A DNA stretch of 64,000 bases from Macrostomum hystrix (Eukaryota > Platyhelminthes > Macrostomidae): positions 11,347,001 through 11,411,000 of the forward strand of contig CATNEN010000007.1 of NCBI GenBank assembly GCA_950097015.1, written 5' to 3'. The position numbers were made by a program, and so were the translations under genes. Shown here in pieces: positions 45,401 through 55,238 of the stretch. The notes under the pieces are model-generated. The model saw only the letters and a program-made list of their open reading frames with translations, was not told the origin of the DNA and ran no database searches. Every line of letters starts with the position of its first letter. The first letter of the stretch is position 1.

Positions 45401-47209
45401 GAATGTTCGGCGGGCTCGCTTCACTCGCTTGCTGACTGCCTTTCTGATCTTGGACCTCTTCTTGACCAGTCTCTTTCTTGCAGCTGTCGATTTGACTCGT
45501 CGAGAGCTGCGGCGAATAGCAGCACGGAACTTGTGGATAATTTTTACCTGTTTCTTTCGGTAGGCTCGTCCGAGCTTTGAGATTCTTCGTCTGATTCTTC
45601 TGAGTCGTCGGGCATATCGTCGAACAACACAACGCTGGCGCCTTCCGCATCGTCTTCGGCCACATCTCGGCCCTTAAAGTGTGCATTAAAGTAGACCTGA
45701 TTTTTGGAGGCTTTAATAAACTTAAGCTATTTGCTAAAACAGTTTTAGAATTTACGCGTACCTTTTAAGTCAATGAACTCCCCAACTTAATCAGAATATT
45801 GCTTTCAAGTTTTTGGGCAAATGCGATTTGCAGTCTCACCTCGTCTCCTTCTCAAACTGCGTCGTCTTCTGGACACACAGCGCCTGGATCCACGTCGAGC
45901 CCTTCGCAATCGTCGCTTGAGAGACACAAGTCGCTTTCTGAATGTTCGGCGGGCTCTCTTCACTCGCTTGCTGACAGCCTTTCTGATCTTGGACCTCTTC
46001 TTGGCCAGTCTCTTTCTTGCAGCTGTCGATTTGACTCGTCGAGAGCTGCGGCGAATCGCAACACGGAACTTGTGGCTGATCTTGACTTGTTTTCTCCTGT
46101 AGGCCCGTCCGAGTTTGGAGATTTTACGCCTGATTCTTCGAAGACGCCTAACAGACCGTCGGACGATGCATCGCTGACGCCTTCCACAACGCCTTCGTCC
46201 GCATCGAACTCCTTAAAGCAATATAGTAACGTGAAAACCTCGGCCATGTTACGAATCTTTCCAAAAAATGTGTTACAAAAAGTGACAGAATAGCTGACTA
46301 TAATGCCGCATCATTTACCTCGTCTCTTCCAAAAAAAGCGCCGCCTTCCCCAGAAGCCGCGTTTCCTTGTTGTTCTGCGTCGTCGCCTGGACACACATCG
46401 CTTAGATCCACGTCGGGCCTTGCTCAGTCGTCGCCTTAGGGACACCAGCCGCCTCCTGAATCGTTGGCGCAGCTTTCCAGACTTCTTACTGAGAGCTCTC
46501 CTGATCTTTGAGCGTCTCTTCGAGAGTCTTTTTCGAGCCGCCACTGATTTCACGCGTCGAGAGCCCCGACGAATGGCAGCGCGGAGTTTCCGGCTGACTT
46601 TGGCGTACTTCTTCCTATAAGCGCGCCCAAGCTTGTAAATTCGACGGCTGATTCGGCGGATTTTCCGGGCTGAGCGACGAACAACGCAACGCTGACGCCG
46701 TCCGCATCTTTTGCGGCCGCATTTGATGGCTAAAATTTTTAGGAGAATGGCATTAAAGTTTCAAAAGGTATGTGATTTCATAAAACTGTACTGCAGTGGG
46801 TTTCCTAGCATTCACAGTTACTTTGCACACAGATTTTGCACAGGTGGTACACTACAGGAATCTCGGAGGCTTTGTTGCGAAAATAAACTACTGGTACGGT
46901 ACTTTTACTCACACGCGGCCACGCGGCGAGCCCAGGTCTTTTTGGCGACTTTGGCCCTGATTCGCCTCGCCTTCGCCAGCTTTTGCAGACGCTTCACCGT
47001 CTTGCCCAGCTTCCTAAAGCATCGCCTGGCCCAGCGACTGAAAAATAGCGATTTAAGAAACTGACCTTAACTGCTTACTGGGAGTAGTTAGTTTATTTTC
47101 CATACAAGTCGTTTTTTACTCACTCTTTCACCCGGCGAGCGCTGCCCACATCGCTTGTGAGGGCCAGCAGCACCACCACGGAGAGTAGGAGCAGCACCGT
47201 GAGACGCAT
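35818..47209 (-). CDS. gene 1: giant secreted Arg/Lys-rich lectin protein, 16 coding exons, 3,082 aa
   Basis: ATG at 47209, stop TGA at 35818. The 16 exons total 9,249 bases, exactly 3,083 codons, and all junctions keep the frame; intron 1 is phase 2 and all others phase 1. Order: signal peptide (Met-Arg-Leu-Thr-Val plus a Leu/Val run, cleavage probably after Gly-Ser-Ala), basic segment, three C-x4-C-x2-Q-R-C modules, the 29-copy Arg-rich repeat, Cys modules, SUEL lectin, three Cys modules, SUEL lectin, Cys module, four long Arg-rich modules. Nothing resembles a transmembrane segment after the signal. Compared with gene 2 it lacks VWA, vWD, EGF and Fn2 domains. Likely secreted from gland cells as a polycationic, sugar-binding material; a cohesive or adhesive role is inference by analogy with known bioadhesives. 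Confidence 0.88.
38937..39245 (-). mobile_element. tRNA-derived SINE, copy 2, in gene 1 intron 12
   Basis: Same family and orientation as 33688-33995: a head with GGGGAGTGGCATAGTGATTA and GAGCTCGATTCC, and a body with GCCTGCGTACGGTATCTGTG. It lies wholly inside the intron 38899-39329. Confidence 0.78.
39521..41555 (-). CDS. gene 1 exons 6-11: two SUEL lectin domains and four Cys modules
   Basis: Exons 41334-41555, 40789-41244, 40592-40699, 40371-40487, 40056-40262 and 39521-39973. Exons 7 and 11 encode SUEL/Gal-lectin domains of about 85 residues with eight Cys, the YGR motif and FGDPCVGT-Y/F-KYM, followed by a basic, probably helical tail ending in a single Cys. The other four are C-x4-C-x2-G-x-x-C modules. 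SUEL domains bind D-galactose or L-rhamnose; the motifs needed are intact in both. Gene 2 lectins have the same exon structure (462 bases against 456 and 453 here). Confidence 0.9.
41683..45672 (-). CDS. gene 1 exon 5: Cys module followed by 29 x 40-residue Arg-rich repeat
   Basis: One exon of 3,990 bases, phase 1-1, encoding 1,330 residues. The first ~125 residues repeat the module of exons 3 and 4 (C-x4-C-x2-R-Q-R-C-V-V-R-R, ending K-R-C-V-S-R-R-R). Then come 29 near-perfect 40-residue units containing RRVRRGSRKARRFFGRRRR; 22 of 40 residues are Arg or Lys, with only Ser, Thr, Phe, Ile, Leu, Val, Ala and Gly otherwise and no Cys or acidic residue. The last ~60 residues are non-repeat basic sequence. 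Each unit has several R-R-x-S sites that fit basophilic kinases. Function unknown; it would behave as a very long polycation. Confidence 0.9.
41860..45310. repeat. 120-bp tandem repeat, 29 units, with 1,080-bp higher-order duplication
   Basis: Unit of 120 bases, with AGAAGCGCCTGGCCTTTC recurring at exact 120-base steps from 41881 to 45241. Variation is confined mainly to a ~25-base linker (encoding L-V-I-G-S, L-A-T-R-S or L-A-I-R-S). The variant order around 43981-44160 recurs around 45061-45240, so nine units (1,080 bp) were duplicated as a block. No unit has a stop on either strand. Confidence 0.96.
45840..47209 (-). CDS. gene 1 exons 1-4: signal peptide and two Cys/Arg modules
   Basis: Exons 47124-47209, 46913-47037, 46319-46729 and 45840-46211. 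Exon 1 is the signal peptide; exon 2 a basic segment with one Cys. Exons 3 and 4 each encode a C-G-R-x-R-C-G-R-R-Q-R-C core and an Arg-rich helix closed by K/R-R-C-V-S-R. Exons 3, 4 and the beginning of exon 5 are three copies of one module. Confidence 0.88.
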
Positions 47210-47446
47210 CTTGAAGTCTGAAATTCAAAGCGCAATGAAACCGGGGGTCAGACATGCAGCTCGCAGCAGGGACAGACAGATTCCACGTTGCTTTCCGCTT
47301 ACCTTGCAAACGTCAGGAGACTTTGAAATCCTCCCGAACTGATGATCTCGGAGGTCTCAACCCGGCTTTCATTTATAGACGATCAGCCGGAGTCGAAGGC
47401 TCCGCTGCAACCCCAACTTCTCACAATCCTCCACAGGTGGGGAGCG
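47210..47446 (-). promoter_or_regulatory. gene 1 promoter, 5'UTR and 5'UTR intron
   Basis: On the minus strand: CGCTCCCCACCTG (47434-47446), TATA box CTATAAATG (47370-47378), an initiator-like TCAGTT at 47337-47342, a 5'UTR intron with a GCAAG|GTAAGC donor near 47302 and a GAATTTCAG acceptor near 47218, then ACTTCAAG and the ATG at 47209. The 64-base distance from the shared element to the TATA box is the same as in gene 2. Confidence 0.72.
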
Positions 47447-48764
47447 GGAGGTCCTGCAACATTCGGTCAGCACCTGCTGCCGAATTTGTGACCGGGGGGT
47501 GGTGGGGGCGCAGGGCGTGGAGACGCGTGCCGCCCCAGCAGCGAGTCCGCCTGCATCCCTCGCTGCTTCTCACCGCAGCTCAAAAGCTATCAGCGCCTGG
47601 CCGCGCAGTGGGGTGGGAGGCCGGTACCCCGCCTCAACCACCACATGGAGAGCCGCAGCTTCGACCAAGCGGGCGAATCGTAAGCGGCCTCTCGACTGCT
47701 CTGATCGGCGACCGCCGCGCAGGCGGGTTCGATTTTACTCGCGGCCAAACACGTGGCCCTACGAGAGCTAGCCACTGGCTTCCCAGCGCTGCCCCTCCAC
47801 CCCAGAGCTGAGCTGGTTTTCGCCAGTTCAAATTCTTGCAGGATGAGCACAAGTGTTCCGCTCCTCTGACTCCCCCTGCCAGTGCCGCAGCCACGTGGGT
47901 GGGTGGGCAGGTGAGCTCTCAAAAGTTCGCGAGTTTTACAGCTCAAGTGCACTCGAAAATTTCAATACATTGCGGGCTACTCAACGGTTTGAAGTGTTTT
48001 GCAGAATTTTCGCTGCAGCGTAATTCCTCAAGTTGCTTTCAACTTTTCAGTGGCCTCAACTGGAATCCCTTTCGGCTTCAGTTTTTATCGGAAACTGCTG
48101 AATCTGCATTTGTGTTGCGTGAAATTTTTAGCATGCTTTCAAAGCCTCTGGAAGCTGAAATTGGGATCTGGAACATCAGGATCTGGCTAAAGGAGATGGG
48201 ATATGGGCACTGCTAGTACTTGACCGCTCTGAAGTAAAACCTTAAATGCTAATTTGCATGACAGAAGCATCCACACTCGCTGGGTGTTCAGTTGAGGACG
48301 AAGCACAAAAGCACGCAAGTTTTCATGTCAAAGCCAGACTGGCTTTGCAAAACTGAAAAATGTAATCAAAAGTGGCGCTTCATCGAGCCATGGAGTGTAT
48401 TTTCTGTTGTTTTTCTGTTATATTTCAAATTTTTGCTAATTTGCTGGCAACTGAAAACCAGTGAGGCGGGCTGAGCCAGCTGCTGGAACCTCAGCCGCAG
48501 TCTTCCTCCGCAGAGGGCGCCGGCAGCCAGGCGGGTGCGATGCGGTGAACGGACGGCCGGCTGAAACATCGGCGCCAGACTGCTGCATTTCCGAGGACCA
48601 AAGGGAATAAAAGTGCACTGTGAAAGTAGTGACATAGCAAAAGAATTTGAGCCCAGACTTGCATAATTCATAATTCTCTGTTTGTGATCCTGTCTGGGTC
48701 GAGACCACTTGCGACTTCACTCTAAATGCGAATTGCGAAGCATCCTTGCATAGAGGAAGGCAGT

Positions 48765-48870
48765 TGTACACACCTGAGTGAGCGTGTGCCTGCGTACAGT
48801 ATCTGCGTGCTCAGGAGTCAGTGGAATGGGCAGGGATTACTGTCACAAATGATGTGCCAGTGCCCACAGC
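48765..48870 (+). mobile_element. SINE fragment, copy 3
   Basis: Body only: GTGTGCCTGCGTACAGTATC and the following CTCAG...CACAAATGATGTGCC match the other SINE copies. The tRNA-like head is missing. Confidence 0.65.
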
Positions 48871-49817
48871 GCCGCTGCAAAAAAATATCATTTTCCAAAT
48901 TGTTCCATTGTTCCAAAGTGCAGAGCAAGCTTAGAAACCGGCAAGGAAAGTAAGTGAAGCAACACTGCGGGAAACTAGGACATCCGAGGAGCGCGTGTCA
49001 CCCAAGCCAGTTCTGCAGCATGACCGCCAGCTACATTGGAACAACTTGGCCAGAACTGGACAAGGCCAAGGGAGCACGGCTGAGCAGAGTGGCTCCCGAC
49101 CGCCCGTCCTCACGAGAGGCCGCGGTCAAGGCTTTCCAGCTGACAAGCGAGAGCCCGTTGAGTTCCCGGAGCAGAATTCATTTATCCCCGAGTTGCGGGC
49201 GAGGCACCTATCTCTGCTTCAACAATAACTGGCGCCTCCCTTAGCCTCCGCTCTAACACGCAATGACAGGAAGGCAAGTACAAGACAAACATTTGCTTGC
49301 GACTGAAAGGACAGGGCAGAACATTGCACACTGCCTGCTTCGGGTTCACTGAGAATTAGTTTTGCTCTGCTGCCCGCAATACCCTGTGTATTGACAAACC
49401 CATGGGCAGAATGTCCGACTGACTTGGTACTTAGCTTTCTGCCCTTCGCAGTCACTAAAATCCAAAAAAAATCGTAAATTAGGCAAACCAACAGATGCAA
49501 AAGCCAAGCTCAACTCACCGAGCATCGGATCCAAGCCTTCTGTGCGGACAGCCTGGCGGGCGCAGCTCCTTGGCTTGACCGGCTGGGTACGCGAGCGGAG
49601 CGGCTGCATGTCTCGAAGGCAGATAAGAAGGTCGGTCATCTCGGCGATTCAGGCCTTCAGGCGTTAGGCCTTCCGCATGCTGGCACAGAGGCTGCGGTCG
49701 CACGTCGCATCCGCCTTCGCCGCCGATGCTCGAGCTGGACCTTCGCTAGCCTCGATTGACTCAAGCAGCGCTCTGCGATCAGGGATTCGTGCGGGCTGAG
49801 CATTGTGCGAATAGGTC

Positions 49818-49994
49818 AGGGTGTGAGTTGATCAGGCTGTGAGTAGGTCAGGGTGTGAGTAGGTCAGGCTGTGAGTAGGTCAGGGTGTGAGTAGGTCAGG
49901 CTGTGAGTAGGTCAGGGTGTGAGTAGGTCAGGCTGTGAGTAGGTCAGGCTGTGAGTAGGTCAGGCTGTGAGTAGGTCAGGGTGTGAGTAGGTCA
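49818..49994. repeat. 16-bp minisatellite
   Basis: About eleven copies of GTGAGTAGGTCAGG(C/G)T with alternating C/G variants. Confidence 0.9.
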
Positions 49995-50697
49995 ATTCAC
50001 CTGTGAGTTTGTAAGCTCTCCGAGTCGGTCTGCTGGTTGGCGTTGAGGTTTCGCTTCAGCTTGCACAAGTCAACCTGGCTCACAGTCTTCAGCCTCGGCG
50101 ATCCCTAAGGCGGCGTCTCGATGGACTGGAACTGCAGGGCTGAGTCCTCGGGGTCCGGCTCCCCAGTCAGCGGTTGCCGCTGTCCTGGCATGCCCGGCCG
50201 TCCACGGGTTGACGGATTTGCCGAGTTAGGGAAGCCAGAGCCTCACCCGTGTGCTCAGCCAATCATCCCTCGGATTGCGTTGGGATGCGCCATCAGCAAA
50301 GCAGGGCGCCCGGAACGCGGCTCTGGATCATCCGGGAGAGGTCTGAGAACCGTGGCTGAGTACTTTGCTTGGATGGCGAAAGCTCTGGTCTCCAAGCCGA
50401 GTTGCTCTCAATGCATGCGAGCTGCTTTTCTATTGGCTGCCGATGGACATAGACAACTGGCAGGAGCCTAAAAGCAGAAGCCCAGCAATTTTGTTTCGGT
50501 GTCTTTTTTAAGCCTGGTGCCTCAAACGGGCCGTGTGTGAAGACTGAATACTGCGTATAAACATAGCCGATAGTTATAGTGGTACTAGTAGTGCAGTATC
50601 AGTACTCAATACTGCCTGTGCGAGTAATGTATTTAGTGTTGCAAGAAAAAAATCACTTTATAAAGACATTATTTATGTCAGCAAATTTTCTCATTCA

Positions 50698-52376
50698 CAG
50701 GCAGTGTCACAGTCACAGGCAGTGTCACAGTCACAGGCAGTGTCAGTGTCACAGGCAGTGTCACAGGCAGTGTCACAGTCACAGGCAGTGTCAGAGTCAC
50801 AGGCAGTGTCACAGGCAGTGTCACAGTCACAGGCAGTGTCACAGTCACAGGCAGTGTCACAGGCAGTGTCACAGTCACAGGCAGTGTCACAGTCACAGGC
50901 AGTGTCACAGTCACAGGCAGTGTCACAGTCACAGGCAGTGTCAGTGTCACAGGCAGTGTCACAGGCAGTGTCACAGTCACAGGCAGTGTCAGAGTCACAG
51001 GCAGTGTCAGAGTCACAGGCAGTGTCACAGGCAGTGTCACAGTCACAGGCAGTGTCACAGTCACAGGCAGTGTCACAGTCACAGGCAGTGTCAGAGTCAC
51101 AGGCAGTGTCAGAGTCACAGGCAGTGTCACAGGCAGTGTCACAGTCACAGGCAGTGTCACAGTCACAGGCAGTGTCACAGTCACAGGCAGTGTCAGTGTC
51201 ACAGGCAGTGTCACAGGCAGTGTCACAGTCACAGGCAGTGTCAGAGTCACAGGCAGTGTCACAGGCAGTGTCACAGTCACAGGCAGTGTCACAGTCACAG
51301 GCAGTGTCACAGGCAGTGTCACAGTCACAGGCAGTGTCACAGTCACAGGCAGTGTCACAGTCACAGGCAGTGTCACAGTCACAGGCAGTGTCACAGTCAC
51401 AGGCAGTGTCACAGTCACAGGCAGTGTCAGAGTCACAGGCAGTGTCACAGTCACAGGCAGTGTCACAGTCACAGGCAGTGTCAGAGTCACAGGCAGTGTC
51501 ACAGTCACAGGCAGTGTCAGTCACAGGCAGTGTCACAGGCAGTGTCACAGGCAGTGTCACAGTCACAGGCAGTGTCACAGTCACAGGCAGTGTCAGAGTC
51601 ACAGGCAGTGTCACAGTCACAGGCAGTGTCACAGTCACAGGCAGTGTCAGAGTCACAGGCAGTGTCACAGTCACAGGCAGTGTCACAGTCACAGGCAGTG
51701 TCAGTCACAGGCAGTGTCACAGGCAGTGTCACAGGCAGTATTACAGGCAGTGTCACAGGCAGTGTCACAGGCAGTGTCACAGGCAGTGTCACAGGCAGTA
51801 TTACAGGCAGTGTCACAGGCAGTGTCACAGGCAGTGTCACAGTCACAGGCAGTGTCACAGTCACAGGCAGTGTCAGAGTCACAGGCAGTGTCACAGGCAG
51901 TGTCACAGGCAGTGTCACAGGCAGTGTCACAGGCATTGTCACAGGCAGTGTCACAGGCAGTGTCACAGGCAGTGTCACAGGCAGTGTCACAGGCATTGTC
52001 ACAGGCAGTGTCACAGGCATTGTCACAGGCAGTGTCACAGGCATTGTCACAGGCAGTGTCACAGGCAGTGTCACAGGCATTGTCACAGGCAGTGTCACAG
52101 TCACAGGCAGTGTCACAGGCAGTGTCACAGGCAGTGTCACAGGCAGTGTCACAGGCAGTGTCACAGGCAGTGTCACAGTCACAGGCAGTGTCACAGGCAG
52201 TGTCACAGGCAGTGTCACAGGCATTGTCACAGGCAGTGTCACAGGCAGTGTCACAGGCATTGTCACAGGCAGTGTCACATGCAGTATTACAGGCAGTGTC
52301 ACAGGCAGTGTCACAGGCAGTGTCACATGCAGTATTACAGGCAGTGTCACAGGCAGTGTCACAGGCAGTGTCAATG
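50698..52376. repeat. 1.7 kb minisatellite of mixed 12- and 18-bp units
   Basis: Built from CACAGGCAGTGT (12) and CACAGTCACAGGCAGTGT (18), with variants CAGAGTCACAGG and CAGGCATTGT. 18-bp units dominate the left half, 12-bp units the right half. Long open frames on both strands (Val-Thr-Gly-Ser, Ser-Gln-Ala-Val) are by-products of a unit without stops. Confidence 0.95.
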
Positions 52377-52658
52377 CAGGAACGTCTGCACTAGGCCAGC
52401 GGCAGCGAGCACAATTAGGCAGCCCAGAATCCCGGCGAAGGTCCACAGCACGATGAGGAAGTCTTTGGTGTTCATGGCGCTGCTGTCGGGCAGTCGAAAG
52501 TCTCTCTTGTAGCCGATCAAGCGAATATTCGTCTGCACACTCTTGTTGACGTCAGCAGCGGCCTCGGCACCGGACTTTGACACCGGCAGCGAGCAGATAA
52601 CAGCGAGGCAGCAGCAGCCGATGGCGGCAAGCAGCCAGCCGCCGCGCGGACAGCTCAT
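52371..52658 (-). CDS. small membrane protein, 95 aa, function unknown
   Basis: ATG at 52658, stop TGA at 52371, which is formed by the first bases of the minisatellite. It has two hydrophobic stretches: residues about 7-25, with a Cys-Cys-Cys cluster (signal anchor or signal peptide), and residues about 67-93 (Leu/Ile/Val/Ala, a clear transmembrane helix). A hydrophilic loop of about 40 residues lies between. Codon use is GC-rich like Prp8. No family is recognised. It may be a first exon, or the repeat may have replaced its original 3' end; no poly(A) signal is visible close by. Moderate confidence that it is expressed. Confidence 0.5.
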   Translation of the reverse strand: MSCPRGGWLLAAIGCCCLAVICSLPVSKSGAEAAADVNKSVQTNIRLIGYKRDFRLPDSSAMNTKDFLIVLWTFAGILGCLIVLAAAGLVQTFLH

Positions 52659-52659
52659 T

Positions 52660-53420
52660 GTGGGCGATGAGTTTTGAAAAAATGTTTGCTAAGCTGCAGC
52701 AGTTGTGGCATGTGCTCTAATGGAATGAGCTCAGTGGCATTCTCAGTCACAGTCAGTCACAGTCAGTCTCAGTCATAGACTCAGGCATAGTCTATGGCAT
52801 TGGATGCATGTCAGTGGGAGGGCCCCGTTTGACTGGCGAAGTTTGCCTGGCAACAACATTTTTTAAGGCATGTGTGGAATTAGACCCACGAGCCTAAATT
52901 GAGGCTTTCCTGAGGCATTGAAGCGTTCCGGGACCACACTGAGTCACAGCTCGGCTTGCGTCATCGAGTACGGAGCTTGGCAACAGCACCTACCTAATTG
53001 GATAATCCTTGATCTATGAAGCCACGAAACTTTGTCCCGCCTGAGTTTCGGAGCCCGCTGCAGCTGCTCGAGGGCGGCGTGGGCGGCCGAGAATCCGGGC
53101 AGCTCTTATCAGCCGCTGGGACCGCGGGCAGAGCAGGCGCAGAAAGGGCGCGCGCGGGAAACTCCCGCGAACCCGCAACTATTTTTGGCAGCCCCGTGAC
53201 TGCACCGCGGGCCGAGTGACTCACCAACTCAGATCCTCAAAACTGTTTCCCCATTTCCTTACTAACACGAGACACCCCTTAGATTCTCATCTTACATCCT
53301 CAGGCAGCGGGGGCCGCCTACCCGCGTCCTGACTCAGCCAGGCCTGACTCAGCTGCCCGCCTCCCGACCACCTGCCGGCGGGGCCAATGGCGCAGCCGGG
53401 CAGGACGGAGCGGCCTTCTT
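52660..53420. other. GC-rich spacer upstream of the small peptide gene
   Basis: Contains a short AGTCAGTCACAGTCAGTCTC run at about 52745-52776 and a GC-rich stretch from about 53030. No gene seen; the short frames at 52994-53227 overlap on both strands and look incidental. Confidence 0.5.
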
Positions 53421-53428
53421 TATTTAAA
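53421..53428 (+). promoter_or_regulatory. TATA box of the small secreted peptide gene
   Basis: TATTTAAA, 98 bases upstream of the ATG at 53526, directly below a GC-rich stretch. The start of transcription would be near 53450. Confidence 0.6.
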
Positions 53429-53525
53429 CGAGGCGGCAAAAGCAGCTCTGACTGCAGTTCATGACTCCAGCTGAGCAGCCAACTCAGAGTAGAATCCGAA
53501 GCAACTTCCGATCAGCTGAAACAGC

Positions 53526-53846
53526 ATGTGCTACCGACAGACTCCGACAGCCTCCACCTGCTCCTGGCCGTGCCTGCTGCCGGCCCTGGCCTGCTGCCTC
53601 TGCGCCATCCTGCTGACAGCCGATGCTGCGCCGGCGGACGTCAGGTTGCCTTCCTCACCCAGTGTCTTTGACCTGCTCATGCACGGCAGCGACTCCGACT
53701 TGGCCGGCGCCGCCGACGACGCCTGGAACCCTGAAGGCCACGATCATCCCCGCCGTGTCGCCAGGGCGGCAGCAGCGAGCTTCCTGCGGCGGCTGCGCCG
53801 TCGGCCCAAGAAGTTCCCGCCGAGGAAGCCGCCTGGCATCTGGTGA
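53526..53846 (+). CDS. small secreted basic peptide precursor, 106 aa
   Basis: Single-exon frame with a TATA box upstream and AATAAA at 53977-53982, 131 bases after the stop. The N-terminus has a Leu/Cys/Ala-rich signal peptide (cleavage probably near residue 35, after Ala-Asp-Ala). A short acidic propeptide-like part (Ser, Asp, Glu) follows, then dibasic H-P-R-R, a run of Ala, and a basic tail with L-R-R-L-R-R-R-P-K-K and Pro-rich residues ending G-I-W. This is the layout of a neuropeptide or cationic host-defence peptide precursor. There is no Gly before the stop for amidation, and the mature part has no Cys. No family recognised. Confidence 0.65.
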   Translation: MCYRQTPTASTCSWPCLLPALACCLCAILLTADAAPADVRLPSSPSVFDLLMHGSDSDLAGAADDAWNPEGHDHPRRVARAAAASFLRRLRRRPKKFPPRKPPGIW

Positions 53847-53976
53847 CGAAACAGCCAGACTGCGCAGATTCCGCCTGACTTCACCCGCTGTGCACTTCCT
53901 ATGTGTACATAGACTGTACGACTGCCTCACATGTGCGCCCATGTGTACACACACATCTGTCTGCCTTGGTCACGAT

Positions 53977-53982
53977 AATAAA
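53977..53982 (+). terminator. poly(A) signal of the small peptide gene
   Basis: AATAAA 131 bases beyond the stop codon. Confidence 0.6.
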
Positions 53983-54117
53983 TATACATGATTGCACTGC
54001 CCAGTGTATGCCGAAATTCTGTGCCACCATTCGCGCTATTACTAGCTATGAAACTGCAATCCTCTGCCTAACGAGTTCACCGCTTGCCCCAAGGTCCCGC
54101 GACGAGGCGACAGTAAC

Positions 54118-54567
<450 letters not shown>

Positions 54568-54672
54568 GCAAGGAATGATGATGAAGAAGTGAACACACTG
54601 ACGGCGGTTGCATGGGCAGTCTAGTTGCCAGGGTGCACAATTGAGACACAATGATCTTGATCAAACTGTAAT

Positions 54673-54678
54673 TTTATT
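54673..54678 (-). terminator. candidate poly(A) signal of Prp8
   Basis: AATAAA on the minus strand, about 560 bases beyond the Prp8 stop at 55239. I saw no canonical signal closer. A 14-base unit (TTATTTGCAGGACA, plus strand) is repeated three times at about 55138-55190 in the inferred 3'UTR. Confidence 0.5.
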
Positions 54679-55238
54679 AAAAACTGTTTGCCAGACTCGG
54701 GCAATGCGATGGCTATTGATAATATTCAGGTTGAGAACACGAAGAGAACAGACAAGTGACGCAGCGGGCCACGGAGCTGTTTGAGTTCGCGCCGCTGCAG
54801 TTTAACAAACACACCGGACTAAAGGAAACCAAGTTTAAAACCAAGTCAAACGTGGGCTGAGTGGTCAATTCAGATTTGTACACAACAGCTAGGCGATAAG
54901 CAGACGAGTAACAGTGCAGAGGGGGGGCTAAAGGACAGACAAAGGAAACAAATGAAAAAGCATACTTAAATAAAACAGACGTGGGGAAACGCAGCGGATC
55001 GTTAGTTCGTTAGTCGTTACTTCTGTATTTTTTGACTTGTTTACGAGTAATTGCCTAGTCCTATGCTACGAATTACTAATCAGAAGATTCAACTAGAATT
55101 TCTAATTTTCTGTCTTTCACACGATCCCAAAAATAAGACTATTTGCAGGACATTATTTGCAGGACATTATTTGCAGGACATTATTTGCACTAGAGCGTCA
55201 CAGAATCAAAGCGCACGAGTCACCGCACGACCCCAAAG

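Larger units (their letters stand above)
47450..50570. other. 3.1 kb spacer without a recognisable gene
   Basis: GC-rich up to about 47.9 kb. Open frames of up to 185 residues exist on both strands but overlap one another and show no domain, signal peptide or splice pattern that I would defend. It contains a SINE fragment and a 16-bp minisatellite listed separately. Confidence 0.5.

Noticed and set aside
41859-45563. 1,234-residue open frame on the plus strand opposite gene 1 exon 5
   Set aside because: It exists because the 120-bp unit has no stop in that frame; it has no Cys core, no signal peptide and no splice logic, while the minus-strand frame joins perfectly to 15 other exons.
41683-46729. 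Sperm protamine or histone-like DNA-binding protein
   Set aside because: Arg content would fit, but the protein begins with a signal peptide and contains secreted lectin domains.
50121-50471. 116-residue plus-strand frame
   Set aside because: No domain, no signal peptide, no promoter or poly(A) context; composition looks like translated spacer.
50579-52512. Long frames (up to 625 residues) through the minisatellite on both strands
   Set aside because: Four or more overlapping frames with simple Ser-Gln-Ala-Val, Val-Thr-Gly-Ser or His-Arg-Gln-Cys repeats are what any stop-free 12/18-bp unit gives.
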